A DNA stretch of 33,676 nucleotides from Gammaproteobacteria bacterium. Lineage in GTDB: Bacteria; Pseudomonadota; Gammaproteobacteria; Steroidobacterales; PWYM01. Of this stretch, positions 7,352 to 17,049 are shown piece by piece (the stretch's first letter is position 1; each line of letters begins with the position of its first letter). The notes below the pieces were generated by a model. The model was not told the DNA's origin. It saw only the letters and a list, made by a program, of their open reading frames with translations, and did no database searches. Both the position numbers and the translations under genes were made by a program. Location of the stretch: NCBI GenBank assembly GCA_020832005.1, contig JAFIFN010000031.1, positions 1 through 33,676 on the forward strand. The letters run 5' to 3'.

Positions 7352-10300
7352 ATGCCATCAGTCCTGTCCGCTCGCCGCGCGTCGCTAGTCCTGGCGCTGA
7401 CCGCAGTGTTGTTTTCCTGCATCGCCCAGGCCGAAGAGACGCTGCTGCTGCGCTTCCCCACGCTGCACGGCGAGCAGCTGGTGTTCAGCCACGGCGGCGA
7501 CCTGTGGCGCAGTCCGGCCAGCGGCGGCACCGCCGTGCGCCTCACCGCCCATCCCGGGCTGGAGCTTTTCCCACGTTTCTCCCCGGATGGCACGCGCATT
7601 GCGTTCACTGCCCAGTACGATGGCGACGAACAGGTCTACGTGATGCCGGCCGGCGGCGGCGAGCCGCAACGCCTGACCTGGTATCCCGCCATGGGGCCGT
7701 TGCCCGATCGCTGGGGCTACGACAACCAGGTCTACGGCTGGACGCCCGATGGCGAGGGGGTGTTGTTTCGCAGCCTGCGCGACACGCATAACGTGGGGGC
7801 TTCGCGCCTGTACATCGCGCCGGTCGCCGGCGGCATGCCCGAAGCGCTGCCGATGACCCGCGCTGGTGGTGGTGCGCTGTCTCCGGACGGGCGACGCATC
7901 GTCTACTCGCCGCTGTTCCGCGACTTCCGCACCTGGAAACGCTACGAGGGCGGCTGGGCACAACAGCTCTACATGCTGAACCTGGACGGCAGCCAGGCGC
8001 AGCGCATCACCGACCATCCGCGCTCCCATCGCGATCCGATGTGGCTGCCCAGCGGCGTGTATTTCGTCTCCGATCGCGATGGCACGCTGAACATCTACCG
8101 CTATGACCCGGACAGCGGCGAGACCACGCAAATCACGCAGCATGATGAATGGGACGTGCGCTGGCCCAGCGCGGATGGCGGGCAGCGCATCGTCTACGAA
8201 CTCGGCGGGCGTCTGCGTATTCTCGATGTGGTCAGCGGCGAGGACCGTGCGGTGTCGATCACCGTGCCTTCCGATGGTGTGGCCAGGCGGCCCGCGCGCA
8301 TCAGCGTCAGTGACCGTATCCAGGAGGCGGTGCCGGCGCCCGACGGCAAGCGCGTGGCCATCGTCGCCCGCGGCGAGGTGTTCAGCGTGCCCGCCGAGCA
8401 CGGTCTGACCCGCAACCTCACGCGCAGCAGTGATGCCCACGAACGCGAGGTCACCTGGTCGCCCAAGGGTGATCGCCTGGCCTTCATCTCCGATGCCAGT
8501 GGCGAAGAAGAGCTGTGGGTGGTCGAGCAGGCCGGTGGCCAGCCGCGGCAGGTCACGCGTGACAGCGATACCCGTTACTTCCGGCCGCGATTCTCGCCCG
8601 ACGGCGAACGTATCGCGATGGTCAATGCGCGTAACCAGCTGCTGGTCGTCGATGTCGCCAGCGGGCGCATCACAGAAGTTGCGCGCGATCCCATCGAGAA
8701 CAACCGCGACCATGCATGGTCGCCTGACGGGCGCTGGCTGGCCTTCAGCATGAGCCAGCCCAGCGGCTTCAGCCGGCTGCACCTTTGGGAACGCGAGCGC
8801 GGCAGGCTGCACGCACTGGGTTCAGGCATGTTCCACGAACACACGCCGGCCTGGGATCCCGACGGTGGCCTGCTCTACTTCCTGGCGATGCGCGAGTTCC
8901 AGCCGCAGATCTCGCGCATCGAGTGGGACTTTGCGACCAACCGCGACACCGGCATCTTCGCCTACGCGCTGCGCCGCGATGTCGACAATCCCTTCGCACC
9001 GCGCAGCGACGAGGTCGGCGACAAGGCCGAGGGTGCTGACAACGACGACGAGCCTTCGGCGCGCGGCTCGCGTTCGCGTGGCAGCGATACCGGCAATACC
9101 GCGCTGCGCGTGGAACTCGACGGACTCGATCAGCGCGTAATCCGCGTGCCCGTGGAGGCCGATAACTACTCGCAGCTCACCGCCACCGGCACCCACCTGG
9201 TCTATGGTCGCAGCGATCCGTTCTACTACGGGCGTGATCCGGCCACGCGCCCGGCCGTGATGCTCTACGACCTGGAGAAACGCGAGGCCAGAACGCGCCT
9301 GGAGGATGTCGCAGCCTTCGCCGTGTCGGCCGACGGCAAGCAGCTGCTGGCCCGGCAGAACAACAGCTGGAAGCTCTTTCCGCTGGACAACGGCGATGGC
9401 AAGACGGTGTCGCTGGACGGGCTGATGATGGATCGCGTGCCGGCAGAGGAATGGGCGCAGATCTTCGACGAGGTCTGGCGGCGGTTTCGCGATCATTTCT
9501 ACGTCGCCAACATGCATGGCTATGACTGGGAGGCCATTGGTCAGCGCTATCGCGCGCTGCTGCCTCATGTGGCTCACCGTTCGGATCTCAACTACATCAT
9601 CGGCGAGATGATCGGCGAGCTCAATGTCTCGCATGCCTACAAGTCCGGCGGCGACCTGGCCCGGCCGTCGCGACCCACGGTATCGCTGCCGGGCGCGCGT
9701 TTCGAGCTCGATGAACGCGCCGGGCGCTATCGTATCGCCAGCATCTTTGCCGGGCAGAATGCCGAGGCCCGCTATCGTTCGCCGCTCACCGAGGTCGGCG
9801 TCGATGTGTCGGTCGGCGACTACGTGCTGGCGATAAACACCCATCCGCTCAGCGCGCAGGACAACCCCTACAGACTGCTGCATGCGGCGCGCGGCGCACC
9901 CGTGGAGCTGCGTGTCTCGGCCCGGGCCGACGGTCGCGATGCCCGCACGGTGCGCTTCGAGCCCGTCGAAAGCGAGCGCAACCTGATGTATCTGGCCTGG
10001 GTCACCGAGCGCTATCGCCAGGTCAGCGAGGCCACTGACGGCCGCGTGGGCTATCTGCATGTGCCGGACATGGGCGCCGACGGTATCCGCGAGTTCATCA
10101 AGTGGTTCTATCCGCAGATTCGCCGCGAGGGCCTGATCATCGACGTGCGTGCCAATGGCGGCGGCAATGTCTCGCAGATGCTGATCAATCGCCTGAACCG
10201 CGAGCTGCTCGGTGTCACGCATACGCGAAACCGGCAGCAGCCCAGCACCTATCCGAACATGGTCTTCACCGGACCGATGGTGACGCTGATCAACGAGACT

Positions 10301-10648
10301 TCGGCCTCTGACGGCGATATCTTCCCATGGAAGTTCCGCAAGGCCGGTCTTGGGCCGCTGATCGGCAAGCGCACCTGGGGTGGCATCATCGGCATCACCA
10401 ATCGCGGACCGCTGGTCGACGGCGGCGAGGTGTCTGTCCCGGAATTCGGCACCGCCGATGCCGATGGCAGCTGGGCCGTGGAGGGCGAAGGCATTGCACC
10501 TGACATCGACGTCGACAATGATCCGGTCTCCGAGATGCAGGGCCGCGATCTGCAGCTCGAGCGCGCCATCGAGGAGGTAGTTCAACGCATGCGTACGCAA
10601 CCCGCAGCCTTGCCGGCCCGGCCGGCCGATCCGGTGAAAACACCATGA
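7352..10648 (+). CDS. Tricorn-like S41 protease
   Basis: A large peptidase of 1098 residues related to the archaeal tricorn protease. A signal peptide (LALTAVLFSCIAQA) suggests a periplasmic location. Residues ~30-550 carry PD40/beta-propeller motifs (FSPDGTRIAF, LSPDGRRIVY, WSPKGDRLAF, WSPDGRWLAF), followed by a second propeller-like part after an acidic Ser/Arg-rich insert. Next come a C1-like helical region (EEWAQIFDEVWRRFRDHFY), a PDZ-like segment (VGDYVLAINTHPL) and the S41 catalytic domain (GLIIDVRANGGGN). The nucleophile lies in NETSASDGD (S984 or S986). Length matches tricorn homologues. It overlaps the downstream reductase by 4 bp (ATGA). Expected role: degrading peptides to short oligopeptides. 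Confidence 0.93.
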   Translation: MPSVLSARRASLVLALTAVLFSCIAQAEETLLLRFPTLHGEQLVFSHGGDLWRSPASGGTAVRLTAHPGLELFPRFSPDGTRIAFTAQYDGDEQVYVMPAGGGEPQRLTWYPAMGPLPDRWGYDNQVYGWTPDGEGVLFRSLRDTHNVGASRLYIAPVAGGMPEALPMTRAGGGALSPDGRRIVYSPLFRDFRTWKRYEGGWAQQLYMLNLDGSQAQRITDHPRSHRDPMWLPSGVYFVSDRDGTLNIYRYDPDSGETTQITQHDEWDVRWPSADGGQRIVYELGGRLRILDVVSGEDRAVSITVPSDGVARRPARISVSDRIQEAVPAPDGKRVAIVARGEVFSVPAEHGLTRNLTRSSDAHEREVTWSPKGDRLAFISDASGEEELWVVEQAGGQPRQVTRDSDTRYFRPRFSPDGERIAMVNARNQLLVVDVASGRITEVARDPIENNRDHAWSPDGRWLAFSMSQPSGFSRLHLWERERGRLHALGSGMFHEHTPAWDPDGGLLYFLAMREFQPQISRIEWDFATNRDTGIFAYALRRDVDNPFAPRSDEVGDKAEGADNDDEPSARGSRSRGSDTGNTALRVELDGLDQRVIRVPVEADNYSQLTATGTHLVYGRSDPFYYGRDPATRPAVMLYDLEKREARTRLEDVAAFAVSADGKQLLARQNNSWKLFPLDNGDGKTVSLDGLMMDRVPAEEWAQIFDEVWRRFRDHFYVANMHGYDWEAIGQRYRALLPHVAHRSDLNYIIGEMIGELNVSHAYKSGGDLARPSRPTVSLPGARFELDERAGRYRIASIFAGQNAEARYRSPLTEVGVDVSVGDYVLAINTHPLSAQDNPYRLLHAARGAPVELRVSARADGRDARTVRFEPVESERNLMYLAWVTERYRQVSEATDGRVGYLHVPDMGADGIREFIKWFYPQIRREGLIIDVRANGGGNVSQMLINRLNRELLGVTHTRNRQQPSTYPNMVFTGPMVTLINETSASDGDIFPWKFRKAGLGPLIGKRTWGGIIGITNRGPLVDGGEVSVPEFGTADADGSWAVEGEGIAPDIDVDNDPVSEMQGRDLQLERAIEEVVQRMRTQPAALPARPADPVKTP

Positions 10649-11589
10649 CGCGCGCAGGGTCGAGGCCATCGGCTCCGGCGGTCAGTCGCCGTGCCGTGCT
10701 GGCGGCCGGGGCGCTGGCCGCAGGCGTCCTGCCACTGGGCGTGCTGCGCGCCGGAGACTCGATGCGCCGCCGGGTCATACCGGCCAGCGGCGAGGCCCTG
10801 CCGGTGATCGGTGTGGGCACGGCGAGAACCTTTGATGTCGGTGATGGCGATACGCAGCGCATGGCAGCGTTGCGCGAGGTGCTCGCAGCCCTGCTGGACG
10901 GCGATGCCAGCGTGATCGATACCTCGCCGATGTATGGCGAAGCCGAACGCGTCATCGGCGAGCTTGCGCGCGAGCTGCCCGGTCGCGAGCGCATGTTCCT
11001 GGCGACCAAGGTCTGGACCCGCGGACGTGCGCAGGGCATTGAGCAGATGCGCCGCTCGCTGGAACTGCTGGGCGTCGATGCCGTTGACCTGATGCAGATC
11101 CACAATCTCGTGGACTGGCGCACGCACCTGGCGACGCTGCGTGCGCAGCAGGAAGAAGGTGTGTTTCGCTATATCGGTATCTCGCACTACCGCGTCGATG
11201 CGTTTTCGCAGGTCGCCGCGGTGCTGCGCGACGAGCCGTTGGATTTCCTGCAGATCAACCACTCGCTGATGACGCCGGAGGCCGAGCGCGAACTGCTGCC
11301 GCTGGCGGCCGATCGCGGCGTGGCGGTGATCATCAATCGACCCTTCGAGAACGGCGCGCTGTTCGCCCGCGTGCGTGATCATGAGGTGCCGGCCTGGGCC
11401 GTGGAAGCCGGCATGCCGACCTGGGGTCAGTACTTCCTGAAATTCATCCTCGCCCATCCGGCCGTTACCTGCGTGATCCCGGCCACACGGCGGCCCGAGC
11501 ACATGCTCGACAATCTGCAGGCAGGCTTCGGCGAGTTGCCTGACCGGACGATGCGTGAGCGTATGCGCGAGCATGTCGTGACGCTGTAG
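10645..11589 (+). CDS. Tat-exported aldo/keto reductase
   Basis: A 314-residue NAD(P)H-dependent oxidoreductase of the aldo/keto reductase family. The N-terminus has a twin-arginine signal ([20 protein letters not shown]), which implies export in folded form with its cofactor. The catalytic tetrad is visible: D92 and Y97 (IDTSPMYG), K122 (ATKVW) and H153 (MQIHN). The C-terminal [11 protein letters not shown] stretch fits the cofactor-binding end of the barrel. The start codon overlaps the tricorn stop as ATGA. Substrate is unknown. Why a Tat-exported reductase should be coupled to a tricorn-like protease is unclear. The gene ends 11 bp before an 83-bp hairpin repeat. Confidence 0.9.
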   Translation: MTRAGSRPSAPAVSRRAVLAAGALAAGVLPLGVLRAGDSMRRRVIPASGEALPVIGVGTARTFDVGDGDTQRMAALREVLAALLDGDASVIDTSPMYGEAERVIGELARELPGRERMFLATKVWTRGRAQGIEQMRRSLELLGVDAVDLMQIHNLVDWRTHLATLRAQQEEGVFRYIGISHYRVDAFSQVAAVLRDEPLDFLQINHSLMTPEAERELLPLAADRGVAVIINRPFENGALFARVRDHEVPAWAVEAGMPTWGQYFLKFILAHPAVTCVIPATRRPEHMLDNLQAGFGELPDRTMRERMREHVVTL

Positions 11590-11600
11590 CGGCGCGTGCG

Positions 11601-11683
11601 GGCGTCACCTGCGGGAGGTCTTTGGCGGAATGGCTCCCTTCGGTCCGCTTTATTTCCGCCAAAGACCTCCCGCAGGCGACGCC
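11601..11683 (+). repeat. 83-bp palindromic repeat (REPIN/MITE-like), copy 1
   Basis: Two 30-nt arms (11601-11630 and 11654-11683) pair with 29 of 30 positions and flank a 23-nt loop. A second copy at 22235-22317 has a perfect 30-bp stem, and its loop is the reverse complement of this one with one mismatch, so the elements lie in opposite orientation. Both sit just after a stop codon. The upstream-extended ABC ATPase ORF in the track (start 11622) begins inside this element and is therefore unlikely to be the real start. Confidence 0.93.
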
Positions 11684-11719
11684 AGCCGGGGCTCAAGCAA
11701 GTGAGTGTCTCGGTTTACC

Positions 11720-11756
11720 GGGGTTATCCTGCAGCGCGCGCAGCGGAGATAATCCC
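11720..11756 (+). promoter_or_regulatory. Imperfect palindrome upstream of the ABC pump
   Basis: GGGGTTATC at 11720-11728 pairs with GATAATCCC at 11748-11756 with one mismatch, and the core is CG-rich and partly self-complementary. GATAAT within the right arm could serve as a -10 for the ATPase gene. A regulator site or a structured leader are both possible; no -35 is convincing. Confidence 0.3.
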
Positions 11757-11786
11757 GGCATTCCGATGCCGGAGTCCCGTCTCAAG

Positions 11787-12521
<735 letters not shown>

Positions 12522-12525
12522 CGCC

Positions 12526-14883
12526 ATGAGCGTGCTGCATCGAAAGCTCGGCCGCGAGCTGCTGCGCATGTCCGGCCAGGCACTGGCGATTGCGCTGGTG
12601 CTGGCCAGTGGTGTCATGACCTATGTGCTGACCTCCACGTCACTTGCCTCGCTGCTGACGACCCAGGCGCGCTACTACAGCGAGTACCGTTTCGCCGACC
12701 TGTTCGTCGATCTCAAGCGTGCGCCCGAGCATGTCGGCGAGCGGCTGCGCGACATCGATGGTGTACGCAGCGTCGACACGCGCGTGGTCGCGATGGTGAA
12801 CATCGACGTGCCGGACTTCACCGACCCGGTCAGTGCGCTGCTGGTGTCGCTGCCCGACGAAGGCCAGCCGGCGCTGAATCGCATCTGGGTGCGCGAGGGC
12901 GCGCTGCCCGAGCGCGCCGACGAGGTGCTGATCAGCGATGCCTTCGCCGATGCCCAGTCGCTGGGCCCGGGCGACACGCTGGGGGCCGTCATCAACGGCC
13001 GCTGGCAGCGCCTGAGGATCTCCGGGGTCGGCGCCTCACCGGAGTACATCTACCAGATCAAGCCCGGCGACCTGTTCTTCGACTTCGAGCGCTTCGGCAT
13101 CCTGTGGATGCGCCGTCAGCCGCTGGCCACGGCGTTTGACCTGGATGGTGCGTTCAACAACGCGGTGTTCGCGCTGCGCCCCGGCGCCGATGCCCGCGAC
13201 GTCATCGCGCGCATCGACGACGTGCTCGAACGCTACGGCGGGCAGGGCGCCTATGACCGCGACGACCAGGTCTCGCACGGCTTCCTCGACACCGACCTGC
13301 AGAGCCTGGTGGTCATGAGCCGCGTGTTTCCCGCAGTGTTCTTCGGTGTTGCGGCCTTTCTGCTCAACGTCGTGATTGCGCGCATGCTTGCAGCCCAGCG
13401 CGAGCAGATCGGCATCCTCAAGGCCTTCGGCTACCGCAATGGCGAACTGGCCCTGCATTACATCCAGCTGGTGCTGGTGATCGTCGCGGTCGGCAGCCTG
13501 ATCGGCACGGCGCTGGGTGTGTGGCTGGGCCGCGGCATGGCCGGCATCTACGCCGAGTTCTATCGCTTCCCGTATCTCGACTACAGCCTGGATGTGGGTG
13601 TCGCGGTGATGGCGTTGACGATTGCCGCGCTGGCCGCACTCGCGGGCACAGGCCACGCTGTGCTGCGCGCCGCGCGCTTGCCGCCGGCCGAGGCGATGCG
13701 TCCGGAGCCGCCCTCGCGTTATCGCCGCTCCTGGCTGGAGCGCCTGGGTCTGGGCGGGTGGCTCGACCAGCCCAGTCGCATGGTGTTGCGCCATCTCGGC
13801 CGACACCCGCTGAAGTCCGCGATCACGGTGCTGGGTATCGCCATGTCCGTGGCGATCGTCATGCTGGCCCGCTTCCAGGTGAATGCCGTGGATGCGCTGG
13901 TGGAGTCGGAGTTCGGTCTGGCGGCGCGCGAGGACCTGACGGTGACCTTCACCGAGCCGACAAGCTACCGGGCCATGTTCGCACTGGCTGCCGAGCCGGG
14001 TGTCGGGCAGGTCGAGCCGATGCGCATGGTGCCGGCGCGTCTGCGTGCCGGGCATCGCGAGTATCGCCTGGCTATCCGCGGCCTGGTCGCCGAGCCGGAC
14101 CTGCACCGGCTGCTCGACATCCATCAGCAACCGATACGCCCGCCTGCCGAGGGCCTGCTGCTGACCAGCTACCTGGCCGACACGCTCGGCGTCGTGCCCG
14201 GGGATTCGCTGCAGGTGGAGATTCTTGAAGGCGACCGGCCGGTGCGCCAACTGCCGGTGGCCGGTGTCGTGCCCGAGTACATCGGCATGAACGCCTACAT
14301 GGAGCTCACCAGTCTCAATCGGCTGATGCGCGAGGGCAACGCCATCAGCGGCGTCTATCTGAAGGTCGATGCCGACGAGCGTGACCGGCTGTTCCAGCGC
14401 ATCAAGAACATGCCGCGGGTGGCCGGGGTGTCGATCCAGCGTGAGGCCGTGCGGAGCTTCGAGGAGGACATGGCCGGGACGGTGCTGATCTTTACGCTGG
14501 TGATGACGCTGCTGGCAATGGTCATTGCCGTGGGGGTGGTCTACAACAGCGCGCGCATTGCGCTGGCCGAGCGGGCACGCGAGCTTGCCAGCATGCGCGT
14601 GCTGGGTTTTCGTCGCGCCGAGATAAGTTACATCCTGCTCGGTGAGCTCGCATTGCTGACCCTGCTTGCACTGCCGCCGGGCTTTCTGATCGGCTATGGC
14701 ATGACGCACATGATTGCCACCGCACTGGGCACCGAGCTGTTCCGCATTCCAGCCGTCATCGCGCCGTCGAGCTTCGCGTTCGCAAGCTGCGTGGTGATGG
14801 CAGCAGCCATCGGCTCGGCCCTGCTGATCCGCCGAAGACTCAATCGACTGGACCTGATCGGGGTTCTGAAGACACGCGAATGA
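12526..14883 (+). CDS. ABC transporter permease, duplicated FtsX-like domains
   Basis: A 785-residue inner-membrane subunit. Eight hydrophobic segments are arranged as two halves of 1+3: one N-terminal helix, a large periplasmic domain, then three helices (for example [22 protein letters not shown] and [20 protein letters not shown]), repeated in the second half (starting [18 protein letters not shown] and ending [14 protein letters not shown]). This is the double-FtsX layout of COG0577-type permeases, unlike the four-helix MacB. ATG 12526 follows the ATPase stop by 4 nt and is preferred over the tracked 12469. The HlyD-type gene follows after 7 bp. Cargo is unknown; lipids, lipoproteins or hydrophobic compounds are candidates. 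Confidence 0.9.
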   Translation: MSVLHRKLGRELLRMSGQALAIALVLASGVMTYVLTSTSLASLLTTQARYYSEYRFADLFVDLKRAPEHVGERLRDIDGVRSVDTRVVAMVNIDVPDFTDPVSALLVSLPDEGQPALNRIWVREGALPERADEVLISDAFADAQSLGPGDTLGAVINGRWQRLRISGVGASPEYIYQIKPGDLFFDFERFGILWMRRQPLATAFDLDGAFNNAVFALRPGADARDVIARIDDVLERYGGQGAYDRDDQVSHGFLDTDLQSLVVMSRVFPAVFFGVAAFLLNVVIARMLAAQREQIGILKAFGYRNGELALHYIQLVLVIVAVGSLIGTALGVWLGRGMAGIYAEFYRFPYLDYSLDVGVAVMALTIAALAALAGTGHAVLRAARLPPAEAMRPEPPSRYRRSWLERLGLGGWLDQPSRMVLRHLGRHPLKSAITVLGIAMSVAIVMLARFQVNAVDALVESEFGLAAREDLTVTFTEPTSYRAMFALAAEPGVGQVEPMRMVPARLRAGHREYRLAIRGLVAEPDLHRLLDIHQQPIRPPAEGLLLTSYLADTLGVVPGDSLQVEILEGDRPVRQLPVAGVVPEYIGMNAYMELTSLNRLMREGNAISGVYLKVDADERDRLFQRIKNMPRVAGVSIQREAVRSFEEDMAGTVLIFTLVMTLLAMVIAVGVVYNSARIALAERARELASMRVLGFRRAEISYILLGELALLTLLALPPGFLIGYGMTHMIATALGTELFRIPAVIAPSSFAFASCVVMAAAIGSALLIRRRLNRLDLIGVLKTRE

Positions 14884-14890
14884 GGACACC

Positions 14891-16081
14891 ATGAGCAGAA
14901 ACAAACTCCTGTTGCTGGGCTTGCTCACCGCGGCGATTATCGCGCTGCTGGTGATCGGCTTCGCACCGCAACCGGTACTCGTCGACCAGGCCCGCGTGGT
15001 GCGCGGCGCGATGGAGGTGATCATCGAGGAGGAAGGCCGCACGCGCGTGCGGGATCGCTACCAGGTCTCCGCGCCTGTGGGCGGGTATCTGCGGCGTATC
15101 GTCATCGAGCCCGGCGACCCGGTCACCGAAGACCAGGTGCTGGCGCTGGTCGCGCCGCTGCGACCCGAGGCGCTGGATCCGCGTCGGCGGGCGCAGGCGC
15201 AGGCAGCAGTCGCTGCCGCGCGCGCCAGCCTGCGCAGTGCCGAGAACCGCACGCGCGCGCTGGCCGCCGAGTCGACGTTCGCACAGAGTGAACTCGAACG
15301 CATGCGTCTGCTCGCCGTAGACGGCAACGTCTCACGCGCTGAACTGCAGCGTGCCGAGACGCTGGCGCGCAGTGCTGCCGAAGGCTTCGAAGAGGCAGAA
15401 GAACGCGTCGAGGTGGCGCGCCAGGAACTCAATGCCGCGCAGACGCAACTGGCCTATGCGGGCGCCGATGCCGATGACGTCGACAGTCTCGTCAGCGTGC
15501 GCTCGCCGGTCAACGGCCGGGTGCTGCGCCGTCACCGCGAGAGCGAAGGGGTGGTCGCAGGCGGCGAGTTGCTGCTGGAGGTTGCCGACACCGATGTGCT
15601 GGAGGTCGAGACCGATGTGCTGTCGGCCGATGCCGTACGCATCGCGGCAGGTCAGCCGGTACGTTTCGCGCGCTGGGGCGGGCCCGGGGAACTCGAAGGC
15701 GTGGTCCTGCGCGTGGAGCCGGCGGGTTTCACGAAGATCTCGGCGCTGGGGGTCGAGGAACAGCGCGTGTGGGTCATCAGCGAGATCACCGCACCAAGAG
15801 AGGATTGGCGCAGCCTCGGCGATGGTTTTCGCGTGGAGAGCCGGTTCGTTGTCTGGTCGGAAGACGACACGCTGGTTGCCCCGGTCAGCGCGGTGTTTCG
15901 CGAGGCTGACGGCTGGGCTGCGTTTCGTATCGAGAATGGGCGCGCACGCCTGGTGGCGGTGGAGATCGGCGAGCGGTCAGCGCTGCGGGTGCAGGTGCTC
16001 GATGGCCTTGCCGCGGGGGATGTCGTGATACCCCATCCACCGGAGCAATTGACCGACGGCAGTCGGGTCAGATCGCCCTGA
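14891..16081 (+). CDS. HlyD-family periplasmic adaptor (membrane fusion protein)
   Basis: A 396-residue adaptor that would link the permease to an outer-membrane channel. One N-terminal membrane helix (LLLLGLLTAAIIALLVIGF) is followed by a barrel-sandwich half (RDRYQVSAPVGGYLRRIVIEPGDPV). An Ala/Arg/Glu-rich coiled-coil hairpin spans about residues 95-185, then come the second lipoyl half (VRSPVNGRVLRRH) and beta-barrel domains. GAGGA just upstream of ATG 14891 is the ribosome site. It closes an ATPase-permease-adaptor operon resembling DevBCA/MacAB sets; the outer-membrane partner is presumably TolC-like and encoded elsewhere. The last 60 nt and post-stop bases are repeated in diverged form at 18548-18616. 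Confidence 0.9.
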   Translation: MSRNKLLLLGLLTAAIIALLVIGFAPQPVLVDQARVVRGAMEVIIEEEGRTRVRDRYQVSAPVGGYLRRIVIEPGDPVTEDQVLALVAPLRPEALDPRRRAQAQAAVAAARASLRSAENRTRALAAESTFAQSELERMRLLAVDGNVSRAELQRAETLARSAAEGFEEAEERVEVARQELNAAQTQLAYAGADADDVDSLVSVRSPVNGRVLRRHRESEGVVAGGELLLEVADTDVLEVETDVLSADAVRIAAGQPVRFARWGGPGELEGVVLRVEPAGFTKISALGVEEQRVWVISEITAPREDWRSLGDGFRVESRFVVWSEDDTLVAPVSAVFREADGWAAFRIENGRARLVAVEIGERSALRVQVLDGLAAGDVVIPHPPEQLTDGSRVRSP

Positions 16082-16089
16082 GGCGTCAC
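16021..16089 (+). repeat. 69-bp direct repeat, copy A (3' end of the HlyD gene)
   Basis: This segment covers the last codons of the adaptor gene (VIPHPPEQLTDGSRVRSP) and 8 bases past its stop. It aligns without gaps to 18548-18616 with 57 of 69 identical positions, including two exact blocks of 13 and 14 nt. The similarity continues beyond the stop codon. Confidence 0.85.
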
Positions 16090-16221
16090 TCTGAAGCGAA
16101 CTATTATGTTAATGCGGTTACCTGGTTTTTGCTGGTTGGTCACCGATCAGAGATGCTCGCCGATAGAAGCTCGAAGCGGCGAAAACTTGTCGACGGCAGT
16201 CTGTTTAGTTGAGGGTGCGGA

Positions 16222-17049
16222 ATGGTGACGTCTCATGCAGAGCCTCCCGTCCGGTCCGCCATAACTTTTTTTGGCCTGACTTTCGGTATCGCCTGGGGCG
16301 TCATGGGGCTCGCCCTGGCATTCCAAGACACCGTCGAAGCCGCGCTGGGGCCGATGCGTGCCTCGCATCCGCTGTTTATCCTCGCCGTTTGGTCGCCTGC
16401 CATTTCTGGCATCTTGCTTGTGCTCTGGTATGGCAGGCTGCCCGGCTTGCGCCGCTACTTCTCGCGCCTGCTGCTATGGCGGGCTCCGGTCGGCTGGTAT
16501 CTTTTGCTGCTCATCGGTCTGCCCGCGGTTTCGTACCTTGGGGCTGCACTTGGTGGCACGCTTACGCGCGAAGCATTGGCCCAGCCGCCGCTTCCGGAGT
16601 TGCTGGCGCTGGCCGGCTTCATGCTGATCCTTGGACCCGTGGAAGAACTCGGCTGGCGGGGCTACGCTACACCACTGCTGCAGCGCCGGTTGGCACCGTT
16701 CTGGGCAGGGCTTGTGGTGGGTGTCTTCTGGGCGCTTTGGCATGTCCCGGCTTTTTTCCTCGGCGGCACGCCGCAGAGTGGCTGGGAGGTCATGCCCTTC
16801 CTGCTGGGCGCCACCGCCGTAAGCGTAATTCTTACAGGGTTCTTCAACGCCGCGCGGGGCAGCATCCTGGTGGCGATCCTGTTTCACTGGCAGCTCAACA
16901 TGCCGATGTGGCCAGATGCCCAACCCTGGGACATGTATCTCTTCGTCGTGCTTGCCGCGATTGTCGTCTGGATGAAGCGCGTCGAGATGTTCAGCAGAGA
17001 AGGTGCAGTGACGCAAGTCATGTCGGCCGGCCAAGGAGGACTACGATGA
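16222..17049 (+). CDS. CPBP family intramembrane metalloprotease
   Basis: A 275-residue polytopic membrane protein of the CPBP (Abi/CaaX-protease-like) family. The first family motif is EELGWRGY (E141, E142, R146), the second is the FWALWHVP stretch, and a later His (LFHWQLN) completes the putative metal site. About eight hydrophobic segments are present. Known relatives process prenylated proteins in eukaryotes, and bacterial ones are tied to bacteriocin self-immunity or signalling; the substrate here is unknown. GAGGGTGCGGA lies directly before ATG 16222. The stop overlaps the next gene by ATGA, so the pair is co-expressed. It is the first intact gene of the accessory block. Confidence 0.88.
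   Translation: MVTSHAEPPVRSAITFFGLTFGIAWGVMGLALAFQDTVEAALGPMRASHPLFILAVWSPAISGILLVLWYGRLPGLRRYFSRLLLWRAPVGWYLLLLIGLPAVSYLGAALGGTLTREALAQPPLPELLALAGFMLILGPVEELGWRGYATPLLQRRLAPFWAGLVVGVFWALWHVPAFFLGGTPQSGWEVMPFLLGATAVSVILTGFFNAARGSILVAILFHWQLNMPMWPDAQPWDMYLFVVLAAIVVWMKRVEMFSREGAVTQVMSAGQGGLR

Noticed and set aside
8822-10669. 615-residue minus-strand ORF.
   Set aside because: It is the antisense shadow of the tricorn-like gene; it has no recognisable motifs. High GC content leaves few stop codons on the opposite strand.
11622-11786. N-terminal extension of the ABC ATPase ORF ([10 protein letters not shown]...).
   Set aside because: It begins in the 83-bp hairpin repeat; the family N-terminus starts near [10 protein letters not shown], and internal ATGs are available.
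13036-15042. 668-residue minus-strand ORF.
   Set aside because: It is antisense to the ABC permease, rich in His/Gln/Arg, and has no domain or signal, as expected of a shadow frame.
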